IMG/VR virus record: IMGVR_UViG_3300020471_000077
Coordinates: 1-22,951 of that record
Source: a virus
Direction: 5' to 3' (one strand)
Length of the DNA stretch: 22,951 bases
The notes beneath the pieces are model-generated. The model made no database searches. It saw only the letters and a program-made list of their open reading frames with translations, and was not told where the DNA came from. The position numbers were made by a program, and so were the translations under genes. Positions 16,462-22,951 of the stretch are shown in pieces (within the stretch, counting starts at the first letter, position 1; every line of letters begins with the position of its first letter).

Positions 16462-17057
16462 TAAGTTTTCTTAATAAACATTGATGAAGGTAAACTGCTA
16501 ATTACATTACTTGTTCCTGTTAATAAACTACTAGTCATATTCATCCAAGGACTTATTGATGATGCTGTAGCAAACATATTATTAGCACCTACTCCATACA
16601 TATGTGCTTGTATTCCTAGTCCTACACCTTCTAATCGTTTATCATTTACAGCTTTAACTTTATTTGCATTCATAGTATGTTTATCAATTTCCATCATTAT
16701 GTCATTACTAAGCATGACATCTTTATTACTACCTACACCTCTTTGACCACCTCTAGCCGCCATTGATACTTTTCCTCTTCCTTTTGCAGCAGCTTGTTGT
16801 AACCCCAACATTTGCATTCTTTTATTATAAACCCTGCTTATATGCTGTGCCTGACTCTCTTTCATGTCTCTATTAAATAAAGCCATGTCCTTTTTATGCT
16901 GTAGCTGTAAAGCCATTGTTTTATATTTATATTTCTCTGCACCTGCACTAAAAAACGAGCCAATAACACCTGACAATGCACCTGACGCTTGCATTCCTAT
17001 GCTAAATTTTCCTAACCTACTCAGGTCTGACCAACTAGTTCCACCTGTGTTTGCCAT
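16461..17057 (-). CDS. Internal virion protein, T7 gp14-like
   Basis: This 198-residue protein is probably an inner-core protein ejected into the cell envelope to build the DNA translocation channel. Residues about 18-36 (FSIGMQASGALSGVIGSFF) form a hydrophobic Gly/Ala/Ser segment that could insert in a membrane. Residues 40-95 are a charged helical stretch with Gln and Met. Residues 95-113 are Gly/Arg-rich (KGRGKVSMAARGGQRGVG). This layout, the size and the position after the nozzle match gp14-like core proteins of T7-type phages. AGGTG precedes the ATG. The stop overlaps the next start as TAATG, implying coupled translation. It is the first gene after promoter candidate copy 1. Confidence 0.75.
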   Translation of the reverse strand: MANTGGTSWSDLSRLGKFSIGMQASGALSGVIGSFFSAGAEKYKYKTMALQLQHKKDMALFNRDMKESQAQHISRVYNKRMQMLGLQQAAAKGRGKVSMAARGGQRGVGSNKDVMLSNDIMMEIDKHTMNANKVKAVNDKRLEGVGLGIQAHMYGVGANNMFATASSISPWMNMTSSLLTGTSNVISSLPSSMFIKKT

Positions 17058-17070
17058 ATTAAAACACCTA

Positions 17071-17087
17071 TATATTTTTTAAATATA
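17071..17087 (-). promoter_or_regulatory. AT-only hairpin just downstream of promoter candidate, copy 1
   Basis: The minus strand reads TATATTT, AAA, AAATATA: a perfect 7-base inverted repeat with a 3-base loop, overlapping the last three bases of the AATTGTAT box. The second copy of the element has a hairpin at exactly the same offset. It is too weak and T-poor downstream to be a terminator. It could mark the 5' end of the transcript or a cleavage site. Confidence 0.5.
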
Positions 17088-17115
17088 CAATTATATTATC
17101 GCTTTACGGTTACAC
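17085..17115 (-). promoter_or_regulatory. Paired phage promoter candidate, copy 1 (before the ejection operon)
   Basis: Read on the minus strand, GTGTAACCGTAA (17115-17104) is followed by 11 bases and AATTGTAT (17092-17085). The same two boxes at the same spacing occur at 5222-5192 before the appendage operon. The first box overlaps the stop codon of the nozzle gene, and the element ends 27 bases before the gp14-like start. It does not resemble a sigma-70 promoter. A promoter for a phage-encoded RNA polymerase is my preferred reading, and an RNA-processing site is the alternative. Confidence 0.6.
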
Positions 17116-19598
17116 TATCCACCCACAGCTACTTCACAAGTTACACCTACAATAGTTAATGGTAATGGATCTGTTTGTCGTACAAATAATTGTCCATTAT
17201 CTTGCCATGTAGGAGTAACCATTATTTTTATATCTTCTGTTTTTAAATTAGGTGGAGTTCCATATGGTTCTGTAGTACGTTGTTTTGCTTCTATTAATTT
17301 ATCAGCACTAGGTCCTGCAAAAATACCAGATGATTCTAATACTCTTAACCACACATGATTTAAATTTTTTACTCGACCTTGCCCGAAAGCTTCTATTTGT
17401 AATGCCAACGGTAATGTTTGTAAATCACTTTCATAAGGTAAACCAAGATGTACAACACTAGCCGCACGATCTAAAGTAACACTTCCACTAGCAACAGTTT
17501 TTTGTGGATGTACTGCACCATCAGCTAATATATTTATTTTTTTACCTTCTAAAAAATTAAGTCCTGATATTTTATTTCTTGCTACTTCAAATGTTGTAAT
17601 AGCTGTATTACGCAAATTTACTGGTAAATCTTTATCAAGTTTTGCAGTTGCTACTGTTTGACTTGTAGTTGAAAGAATAGTTAAACGATAATATGTTGAT
17701 CCATCTACTAAAACAATTGCATCATCTTTATCATCTACACTTGGAGGTGCATTAAATAAATTGTAGTTAGTTGTAATTGTTATGCTTTCTCCTTTTTTAT
17801 AAGTAGTACCGCCTGATATAGTTACTGTTTTATTTGTATCTGTATTTGTGCCATCATATGTTGCACCACAATCAACAAAAAAATTATCTCTTTGTGTTTT
17901 AAATAATCTTGTACCCATACGTTCTATATATCTTTTGCTAACACCATTAATAGTTCTTTGTATAACACAATATGTAACATCATCATTACCTTCAGAAACA
18001 CAAGCTACGCTTTCAAATAAACCATCTGTATCATGTTGATGCCATGCACCTAATTGCTGTTCTGGAACATAAGTTAGACCTAACAATTTTCCATTACTAC
18101 TAGTCATCCATACAATAGGTATTGGAGCTTTAGATAATGCCATATCTATTGTTGTTAAATTATCAAACAAATGAGGTGCCCGCAAAGATAAATCACCTGT
18201 AATAAATCCATTAGCTTGCCAGTTATACCCTAATTCTCTAACGTGACCACCACGAGCGGCAGCATATACCAAACTATTATTAACAATTACTGGTTGTGAA
18301 TTGTTTGATCCAATATAAGATTGAGGTTTTACAGATATAGAAGATGGAGTTATAGCGTCACTATTAATAGAAGTTATTCTCCATTCTGCCGATCCTGTAA
18401 GAAGTAGCAATTGCGTTAAAGGAACAATATGTCTAATAGTATTAGCTTCACGTGCAGCCACTCTAAACTCAATACGATCATCATCTTGTATTGGCAAACC
18501 AAAAGACATATTACTTTCAGTACCAGACTTAGTCATCCATATATCTTGAGGTCCGTTATTAGTCCCTGCAAATACTCTACGTTGCTCAAAATAAGATACA
18601 GCCCCCGGATAATTACCAGTACCTACAAAATCATTTTCATGTATTGGTGGTGTCCTAGAAAAATCTGGTGCAACATTATCGTCCACTAATGTAGTTGTAG
18701 TTGTCTCTCCTAAAAATCCATATATACCACCTTGTTCTTTGTAAACTCTGTATCTTGTTGCACCTGTAACGGCAGACCATGTAATTGTATTTTTTGCTCC
18801 AGTTACAAATATATTGTTTTCTGGTACATTTCCGTTAGCTAATAATCCAACTGCCGATTGATTACTTTCTTCGACTAAGTTAGTTCCTATAGCAGTTACA
18901 ACGTAATTATGTTCTTGGTATGTATCAGCGTTTGTAGAGCTTGAAGAAGGTATATAAGTAGTTACTGTTACACCTGTAGGAGGTGGTAAAGGGCTACCAA
19001 AATTTATTACTTTTAATTCCCATTTAGTTGCACCTAATCTTCTTAATTCTCTTGGTGCATGATTAGGATGCACTAGCGTCATAACGTCAGCAGATTGCAC
19101 ATAATGTACATCAAACAGTTCTGCTTCTGTGTATGGATGCGGTACTTCATATACATAACTTGTAGGTAATGCATACCAATAAGCTGTATTAGGTGGCACT
19201 TGGTTTGTGTGTGCAACTGTGCAGTAATAATTAACACCACCTTGCAAAGCTATATCGCCAACTGTGTATGCAGTACCGTTATTCCATGCAGCACCATTAC
19301 TGTAATTTAATGTTTGACCTTGTGTATGAAATCTAAAATAATTATCGCCAAATTCAATAATCATTGTTTGCACAGTAGAAAATGTAAAAGACAATAATCT
19401 AGTTTTTTTAGTGCTGTCTTTTACTTCACTTACATAAGCAAAACCTGACCTGTTCTGTGCAGGTCCTTGTGGTTTAACTATAAAATTACGAACTAATGCT
19501 GCACCTTGTTGAAATTTATTATCTCCAATACGACCAAACATTTCTGGTGATATTTCTCCTCCAGAAAAAGTTTGTTTAAAATTGCGTGTAACTGGCAT
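17115..19598 (-). CDS. Tail nozzle / tail tubular protein B (T7 gp12-like) with extra surface modules
   Basis: This 827-residue protein likely forms the distal tail tube. Residues 1-95 (FKQTFSGGEISPEMFGR, ALVRNFIVKPQGPAQNRSGF, then the LLSFTF-x-MIIEFGDNYFRFH pattern) are diagnostic of the gp12-like nozzle family. Two modules interrupt the core. Residues 101-146 (AAWNNGTAYTVGDIALQGG, YYCTVAH, YWYAL) resemble a CBM5/12-type chitin-binding module. Residues about 206-312 (PPPTGV, TITWSAVTGATRYRVYKEQG) resemble a fibronectin type III domain. The C-terminal core (GRVKNLNHVWLRVLESSG) is again typical. A perfect GGGAGG lies 6 bases before the ATG. The modules may give the tail weak carbohydrate affinity, which is inference. 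Confidence 0.92.
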   Translation of the reverse strand: MPVTRNFKQTFSGGEISPEMFGRIGDNKFQQGAALVRNFIVKPQGPAQNRSGFAYVSEVKDSTKKTRLLSFTFSTVQTMIIEFGDNYFRFHTQGQTLNYSNGAAWNNGTAYTVGDIALQGGVNYYCTVAHTNQVPPNTAYWYALPTSYVYEVPHPYTEAELFDVHYVQSADVMTLVHPNHAPRELRRLGATKWELKVINFGSPLPPPTGVTVTTYIPSSSSTNADTYQEHNYVVTAIGTNLVEESNQSAVGLLANGNVPENNIFVTGAKNTITWSAVTGATRYRVYKEQGGIYGFLGETTTTTLVDDNVAPDFSRTPPIHENDFVGTGNYPGAVSYFEQRRVFAGTNNGPQDIWMTKSGTESNMSFGLPIQDDDRIEFRVAAREANTIRHIVPLTQLLLLTGSAEWRITSINSDAITPSSISVKPQSYIGSNNSQPVIVNNSLVYAAARGGHVRELGYNWQANGFITGDLSLRAPHLFDNLTTIDMALSKAPIPIVWMTSSNGKLLGLTYVPEQQLGAWHQHDTDGLFESVACVSEGNDDVTYCVIQRTINGVSKRYIERMGTRLFKTQRDNFFVDCGATYDGTNTDTNKTVTISGGTTYKKGESITITTNYNLFNAPPSVDDKDDAIVLVDGSTYYRLTILSTTSQTVATAKLDKDLPVNLRNTAITTFEVARNKISGLNFLEGKKINILADGAVHPQKTVASGSVTLDRAASVVHLGLPYESDLQTLPLALQIEAFGQGRVKNLNHVWLRVLESSGIFAGPSADKLIEAKQRTTEPYGTPPNLKTEDIKIMVTPTWQDNGQLFVRQTDPLPLTIVGVTCEVAVGG

Positions 19599-19601
19599 TA
19601 A

Positions 19602-20270
19602 TTACCTCCCAGATGTCCAAGGAACTATATGCTCTACTGTTATATCTCTGTGTAAGTTATCTTGTTGTTTTGCAGTACTTAAATATGAAATCATTGTTTG
19701 TGTACAGCGTTTGGCTTCTGCTGCTCCTTGATCACCTTTAATAACAGGACCTGCCAACATAGAAGCAAGATGCCAAGACAACGTATTAATAAACAAAGGT
19801 GAGAATAAAGTGGGATCAGTTACAAAAGCTTGATATCTCAACATTGCGTTTTCTTGATTTGTATAAATATATGCTCCTTCTATAGCAAATTGTTGTGGTG
19901 TATATTGACCTGCCACAATTGTTGGTGCGTAATTAGATGTTATTCCACCCGGTGTATCTCCTGATGACATTCTTGTAGCGTAATCATTTTGTGCTGTTGG
20001 AGATATAACTGCGACAGGTGTCATCATATCTGTCGGGGCTTGATACGCATAATCCCATTGATCTAAAGTATTTGTTGTTAAAGCTAAGTTATCTCTTTTA
20101 GCTGCAAAGTTCCATGTGTGCATTTGCAACAAAGAATCTCTTGCTATTGGATAAAACCGTGCAGATTTTTCTGCCTGTGCAGAACCTTCTGGTGGTTTTA
20201 TAGAAGCTATTGTTGCATCATCACCCAAATGTGCAAGGGCAAGGTTGCAAATATCTACTTCAGTTGCCAT
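19602..20270 (-). CDS. Tail adaptor / tail tubular protein A (T7 gp11-like)
   Basis: This 222-residue protein likely forms the ring joining the portal to the nozzle. The N-terminus, EVDICNLALAHLGDDATIAS, then EKSARFYPIARDSLL and HTWNFAAKRDNLA, is the characteristic start of the gp11-like tubular protein A family. WDYAYQAPTDMM at about residues 71-82 is also typical. It is followed after 3 bases by the nozzle gene, the usual pair. The ATG has a weaker AGGA signal and lies just after the head terminator, so this gene probably depends on read-through. Confidence 0.9.
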   Translation of the reverse strand: MATEVDICNLALAHLGDDATIASIKPPEGSAQAEKSARFYPIARDSLLQMHTWNFAAKRDNLALTTNTLDQWDYAYQAPTDMMTPVAVISPTAQNDYATRMSSGDTPGGITSNYAPTIVAGQYTPQQFAIEGAYIYTNQENAMLRYQAFVTDPTLFSPLFINTLSWHLASMLAGPVIKGDQGAAEAKRCTQTMISYLSTAKQQDNLHRDITVEHIVPWTSGR

Positions 20271-20282
20271 AACAAATCCTAT

Positions 20283-20319
20283 AAAAAGAGGGAGGTAGCA
20301 GTTTTACTACTAGCCCCCC
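20283..20319 (-). terminator. Rho-independent terminator after the head operon
   Basis: On the minus strand, bases 20318-20307 pair with 20301-20290 to give a 12-position stem around a 5-base loop. The stem has one C-C mismatch and two G-U pairs, and its lower half is GC-rich, which stands out in this AT-rich DNA. A run of five T follows at 20287-20283. It lies between the last head gene and the adaptor gene. It probably lowers, rather than abolishes, transcription into the tail genes, because no separate promoter is evident before the adaptor. Confidence 0.8.
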
Positions 20320-20342
20320 ATGAATTAAATAGAAGACCTAGC

Positions 20343-20639
20343 CTATTTGTTTATTGCTTCAAGTTTTTGTATTAGAGAAACTTTTGTTTGTCTTCTATCT
20401 AGCTCAATGCCGATAGTACGACCATATTCCTCTAACTGACGTTTTGTCATAGCTTCATAGTCAATAGTAGTTTCTTTAACTGGTTCTGCTGTCGCTGTCT
20501 TTGGTAATACAGGTTCAGATCCAGATCCGCTTATTAACTCTAAATGCTTACAAAATTCACCATTATACTCGAACTCTTCACCTACATCTCGTAGAGAATT
20601 ACCCACGAAACATTTGGTTTTAGCTTTGTAAATTGGCAT
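20343..20639 (-). CDS. Small head-module protein with C-terminal SAP/HeH-like helical motif
   Basis: This 98-residue protein has no function I can name. Residues 1-36 look like a small beta domain (YKAKTKCFVGNSLRDVGEEFEY). Residues 37-58 form a Ser/Pro/Thr linker. Residues 60-98 (DYEAMTKRQLEEYGRTIGIE, then LDRRQTKVSLIQKLEAI) resemble the helix-extension-helix / Rho-N / SAP type of short nucleic-acid-associated motif. It lies between the cement protein and the adaptor, where head-completion or connector genes usually sit, and is the last gene before the terminator. Its AGGAG ribosome binding site is well placed. It may help close the head or contact packaged DNA, but that is inference. Confidence 0.6.
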   Translation of the reverse strand: MPIYKAKTKCFVGNSLRDVGEEFEYNGEFCKHLELISGSGSEPVLPKTATAEPVKETTIDYEAMTKRQLEEYGRTIGIELDRRQTKVSLIQKLEAINK

Positions 20640-20652
20640 AGGTCACTCCTAA

Positions 20653-21084
20653 TTATACTACGGTGAAGCCAGAAGCATAATACTTCCTACCGTCACCTAT
20701 AGTCTCTACTATATCAGCAGTTATCTTACCGCCTGTGTAAGTACCTGCAACTGTGTATCTTGCACCTAGATACTGCTGACCTTTGCCAGCGATTTCTGGG
20801 TTAAGACGTACAACTACATTTTTGCCTAATGTAAGTGCTGCTGTAAGGATTGCATCGCTGCTACCAATAACAGTAGGACTAGACAAGTTAGCGTTTGCAC
20901 TAGTAATAACCTCAAACTTAATGCTTGTACCACCTGCCATTGCAGTTGTTACGGCAAAATTCATATATAGAGGTGTACCTTCACCTATGTCTCTAGCTGT
21001 AACTAGATCAATAGTGTCAGTAGATACAGCAGTTCCAGTAACTGCTTGATCTTCGCTCACTCGGAGCAGTTTGTCTGTAATCAT
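20653..21084 (-). CDS. Bbp16-like capsid cement (decoration) protein
   Basis: This 143-residue beta-rich protein likely binds the outer capsid surface and stabilises the shell. The N-terminus, MITDKLLRVSEDQAVTGTA followed by STDTIDLVTARDIGEG, and the C-terminus, with GQQYLGARYTVAGTYTGGKI and ending YYASGFTVV, follow the pattern I know from the Bbp16 family of capsid cement proteins. Its place right after the major capsid gene fits. An AGGAG ribosome binding site sits before the ATG. The length matches the family and nothing appears truncated. The call rests on remembered family patterns and gene order, and no alignment was possible. Confidence 0.82.
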   Translation of the reverse strand: MITDKLLRVSEDQAVTGTAVSTDTIDLVTARDIGEGTPLYMNFAVTTAMAGGTSIKFEVITSANANLSSPTVIGSSDAILTAALTLGKNVVVRLNPEIAGKGQQYLGARYTVAGTYTGGKITADIVETIGDGRKYYASGFTVV

Positions 21085-21110
21085 TTTAAGACTCCTAAAA
21101 AATAAACAAA

Positions 21111-22130
21111 TTAAACTACACGAGTTTCTGTGTTAAGCAATGCGTCTACTCTTCTTAGAGGAACACCTAAGAATGATAAGTAACTTTGTGCTGAACCAAA
21201 CTGTGTTAAACCTTCTTGAATAGCCAAGACGTTTTGTGATTTATCAAGTGCTGAAATAGCCATACCTGAGTGTACAGATCTGTTCATATAGAACGCTGCT
21301 CTACCCATAGCCATGTTTGGTATTCTGTACAATGCTCTTGCCATAAGCTTAATTAAAGCTGTAGCTGCAGTAGGTGCTTGTGTACCTGTAGAACCAATTA
21401 AGTCAGAAATGTCAATATTGCAAATACGAACAACGTATCTCCAATCTTTAACAACTAGACCATTCTTCCATTGGTAACGAGTAGCAAAAGCTTGTAGCCT
21501 TGTACCATCGCTGTTGTAAACAGTTTGCTCACCTAGATCTTCGTGTGTCAGACCCGCTTTAGATCCTTTAGGGAAAGGACAATAAACAGTATTATCACCC
21601 CAAAGAACTAAATAAACAGAAGCGTTATCAGAACCTGTGCCACCTGCATCAAGGATGTTAACTGCGTTATCTGCTGATAGATCGCCATATCTTGGTGCTA
21701 ATCCTAAAAATTTCTTAGGATCTGTTCCGGGGTTGCCGTAAAACATTGTCTCAGCTTGTGTCTGGTTCATTGCTTCCAAGAACGCAGTATCTTCTGATAA
21801 ACGGAATTGTGCTGTATTACCGTTTAACATTGCTAAGTCTTTGTCTACTTCAGAACGAGCTTCTAGGATTCCGCAAGCTTCATCAATCTGAGCAGTTGTT
21901 GATTTGCTTGATGGAATACCTTGGTTTAATGCTCTCCAGTAAACACCGGGTAGTCCTGTTCTAATAACTACACGTTCACCAGTAGGTAAATTACCTTCTT
22001 TGAACACGCAATCGTCTAGGATTTCGTTGCTTTGTGATAATAATTCTGCAACAATTGGAACTCTACCGTCTGGGTCAGATCTTTTTGCCCAATCCGCTAG
22101 GGTTAAATTTGATGATGAGAGAGTAGCCAT
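21111..22130 (-). CDS. Major capsid protein (BPP-1-like family)
   Basis: This 339-residue protein is the main shell subunit. The N-terminal region runs TLADWAKRSDPDGRVPIVAELL, then NEILDDCVFKEGNLPTGERV, RTGLPGVYWRALNQGI and ARSEVDKDLAMLNGN. I recognise these blocks as conserved in major capsid proteins related to Bordetella phage BPP-1, an HK97-fold group. Residues 85-130 (SEVDKDLAMLNG to LSEDTAFLEAMNQ) form the most conserved stretch. The length is normal for the family, with no sign of an extra delta domain or a truncation. GGAG lies 7 bases before the ATG. The gene follows the scaffold by 13 bases and precedes the cement protein, so it reads as part of one head operon. Confidence 0.93.
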   Translation of the reverse strand: MATLSSSNLTLADWAKRSDPDGRVPIVAELLSQSNEILDDCVFKEGNLPTGERVVIRTGLPGVYWRALNQGIPSSKSTTAQIDEACGILEARSEVDKDLAMLNGNTAQFRLSEDTAFLEAMNQTQAETMFYGNPGTDPKKFLGLAPRYGDLSADNAVNILDAGGTGSDNASVYLVLWGDNTVYCPFPKGSKAGLTHEDLGEQTVYNSDGTRLQAFATRYQWKNGLVVKDWRYVVRICNIDISDLIGSTGTQAPTAATALIKLMARALYRIPNMAMGRAAFYMNRSVHSGMAISALDKSQNVLAIQEGLTQFGSAQSYLSFLGVPLRRVDALLNTETRVV

Positions 22131-22143
22131 TTAAATCTCCTTA

Positions 22144-22815
22144 CTAATTTTGCTGATTAGAATATAGTGCGTTAGCTATGCCGTTAAAATCTTTTGGTAC
22201 ACCACCTTTGGCATATGCACCTTGAGAATTACCAACATAACTATCTTCACCAATTGCCTTACCTGCTCGGTACATGAACCTGATAATCTCAGGATGATTT
22301 CCCAATCCAGATTCTGACAGCAGCGACTTCAAAGCATCAGTACCAAAAGCGTTAAGCGAAGCTTTAGCTATTTCTAGATTAGTATCTAAGCTTTCACCAC
22401 CAAATTCTTGGTCAGCTTTAGCTTCGTTCGCCCAATCTTGTTTAGCGTCTTCGACAACTTTTGCTTGTCTTGCCTGCATAACAGGTGCAACTTTGTCTAA
22501 TACTTTTTGTGCAGCTTCCTGTGAAAGGTCAAGTTCTTTAGCGACTTCCCCGAAAGCAGTTAAAACTTCGGAGTCGAGTTCTTCGGGTGCGTCAGCCACC
22601 TTACTATTAAACTCGTAGGCTTCAGGTGCACCTTCTTTAGGGGTTTCCTGTTCGCTAGTTTCACTTTCAACAGCGGATTCATCCGAATCTTGTTGATCTT
22701 CTACAGTTTCAGCTTGCTGCTGTGATTCAGTAGTTGCATCAATTGATGTATCTACTTCTTGCTGTGTACTGCCTTCATTGGTTTGGGTTGGCTCTGTCAT
22801 CAGCGAGTCTGACAT
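22144..22815 (-). CDS. Capsid scaffolding protein
   Basis: This 223-residue protein most likely acts as the internal scaffold for procapsid assembly. Residues 1 to about 75 are very acidic and rich in Gln, Glu, Ser and Thr, and look disordered. Residues 75-160 are predicted helical by eye, with alternating charge (coiled-coil-like). The end has the pattern NHPEIIRFMYRAGKAIGED, which I associate with scaffolds of T7-like and BPP-1-like podoviruses. It sits directly upstream of the major capsid gene, the standard scaffold position. An AAGGAG ribosome binding site precedes the ATG, and the gene overlaps the upstream Bbp19-like gene. There is no cysteine and no catalytic protease motif. Confidence 0.8.
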   Translation of the reverse strand: MSDSLMTEPTQTNEGSTQQEVDTSIDATTESQQQAETVEDQQDSDESAVESETSEQETPKEGAPEAYEFNSKVADAPEELDSEVLTAFGEVAKELDLSQEAAQKVLDKVAPVMQARQAKVVEDAKQDWANEAKADQEFGGESLDTNLEIAKASLNAFGTDALKSLLSESGLGNHPEIIRFMYRAGKAIGEDSYVGNSQGAYAKGGVPKDFNGIANALYSNQQN

Positions 22816-22951
22816 TTTTTTGCTCCTTAATCATTGTCGGATACAACTCAGGGCAGAGAGTGTGGATTTGGTTGAGGAGTTGCAAACCATAGTTCCTGTT
22901 ACCTTCACCAAATGACATTGTCATTGCGTTAGTGTTGAACGATGATCGAAA
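22775..22951 (-). CDS. Bbp19-like phage head-region protein, C-terminal part (partial)
   Basis: This frame is open from the right edge of the window for 58 codons to a TGA. Its start lies outside the window. The readable part has the pattern FRSSF, then NAMTMSFGEGNRNYGLQLL, then a charged tail. From memory this matches the C-terminal signature of the Bbp19-like family (F-x-EG-x-R-N-x-GL-x-LL), small proteins found next to scaffold and capsid genes in BPP-1-like phages. Its biochemical role is unknown to me. The last 41 bases overlap the start of the scaffold gene in another frame, and the scaffold's ribosome binding site (AAGGAG) lies inside this gene, which suggests coupled translation. Only the end is visible, so the family call is moderate. 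Confidence 0.6.
   Translation of the reverse strand, partial: FRSSFNTNAMTMSFGEGNRNYGLQLLNQIHTLCPELYPTMIKEQKNVRLADDRANPNQ

Noticed and set aside
1-22951. tRNA genes, rRNA, insertion sequences or attachment sites
   Set aside because: I saw no cloverleaf-like sequence, transposase motif or flanking direct repeats. Nearly all bases are in minus-strand structural genes.

Overview
This 23 kb window is the virion-structure half of a short-tailed (podovirus-type) phage genome. Every supported gene lies on the minus strand, so the story reads from right to left. The DNA is AT-rich: sampled lines outside one island run at about 23-37% G+C. The protein set resembles podoviruses of marine bacteria. That resemblance comes from remembered families, and the host cannot be read from the sequence. 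No integrase, tRNA, CRISPR array or insertion sequence is visible.

Head module (22951 to about 20283): the C-terminus of a Bbp19-like protein, an acidic scaffold, the major capsid protein, a Bbp16-like capsid cement protein and a small protein with a C-terminal helical motif. The capsid and cement proteins look like the Bordetella phage BPP-1 head family. Each start has a good ribosome binding site, gaps are short, and the block ends at a minus-strand rho-independent terminator (20283-20319).

Tail tube module (20270-17115): a T7 gp11-like adaptor and a T7 gp12-like nozzle. The nozzle carries an extra tryptophan-rich CBM-like module and a fibronectin-III-like module.

Ejection module (17057-5228): gp14-, gp15- and gp16-position internal virion proteins, nearly contiguous. 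The last is a 2896-residue 'polyvalent' protein with two ADP-ribosyltransferase-like segments, an HETGH zincin motif, and long helical and membrane-like regions. These proteins are presumably ejected into the host ahead of the DNA. Inside this gene, an island of about 44% G+C contains a second same-strand reading frame (9352-9774) with a near-perfect Shine-Dalgarno sequence.

Appendage module (5161-1): a fibre/adaptor protein with a T7 gp17-like N-terminus, then a very large modular appendage protein that runs off the left edge. The appendage protein has a roughly 320-residue duplication, many small 'HGL-x-GD' modules and a cupredoxin-like domain with a complete set of candidate copper ligands.

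The ejection and appendage modules are each preceded by the same element: GTGTRACCGTAA, 11 bases, AATTGTAT, then an AT-rich hairpin. This looks like a phage-specific late promoter or RNA-processing signal. The items most worth following up are this paired element, the nested frame and its compositional island, the enzyme domains on the ejected protein, and the copper-site-like domain on the appendage protein.
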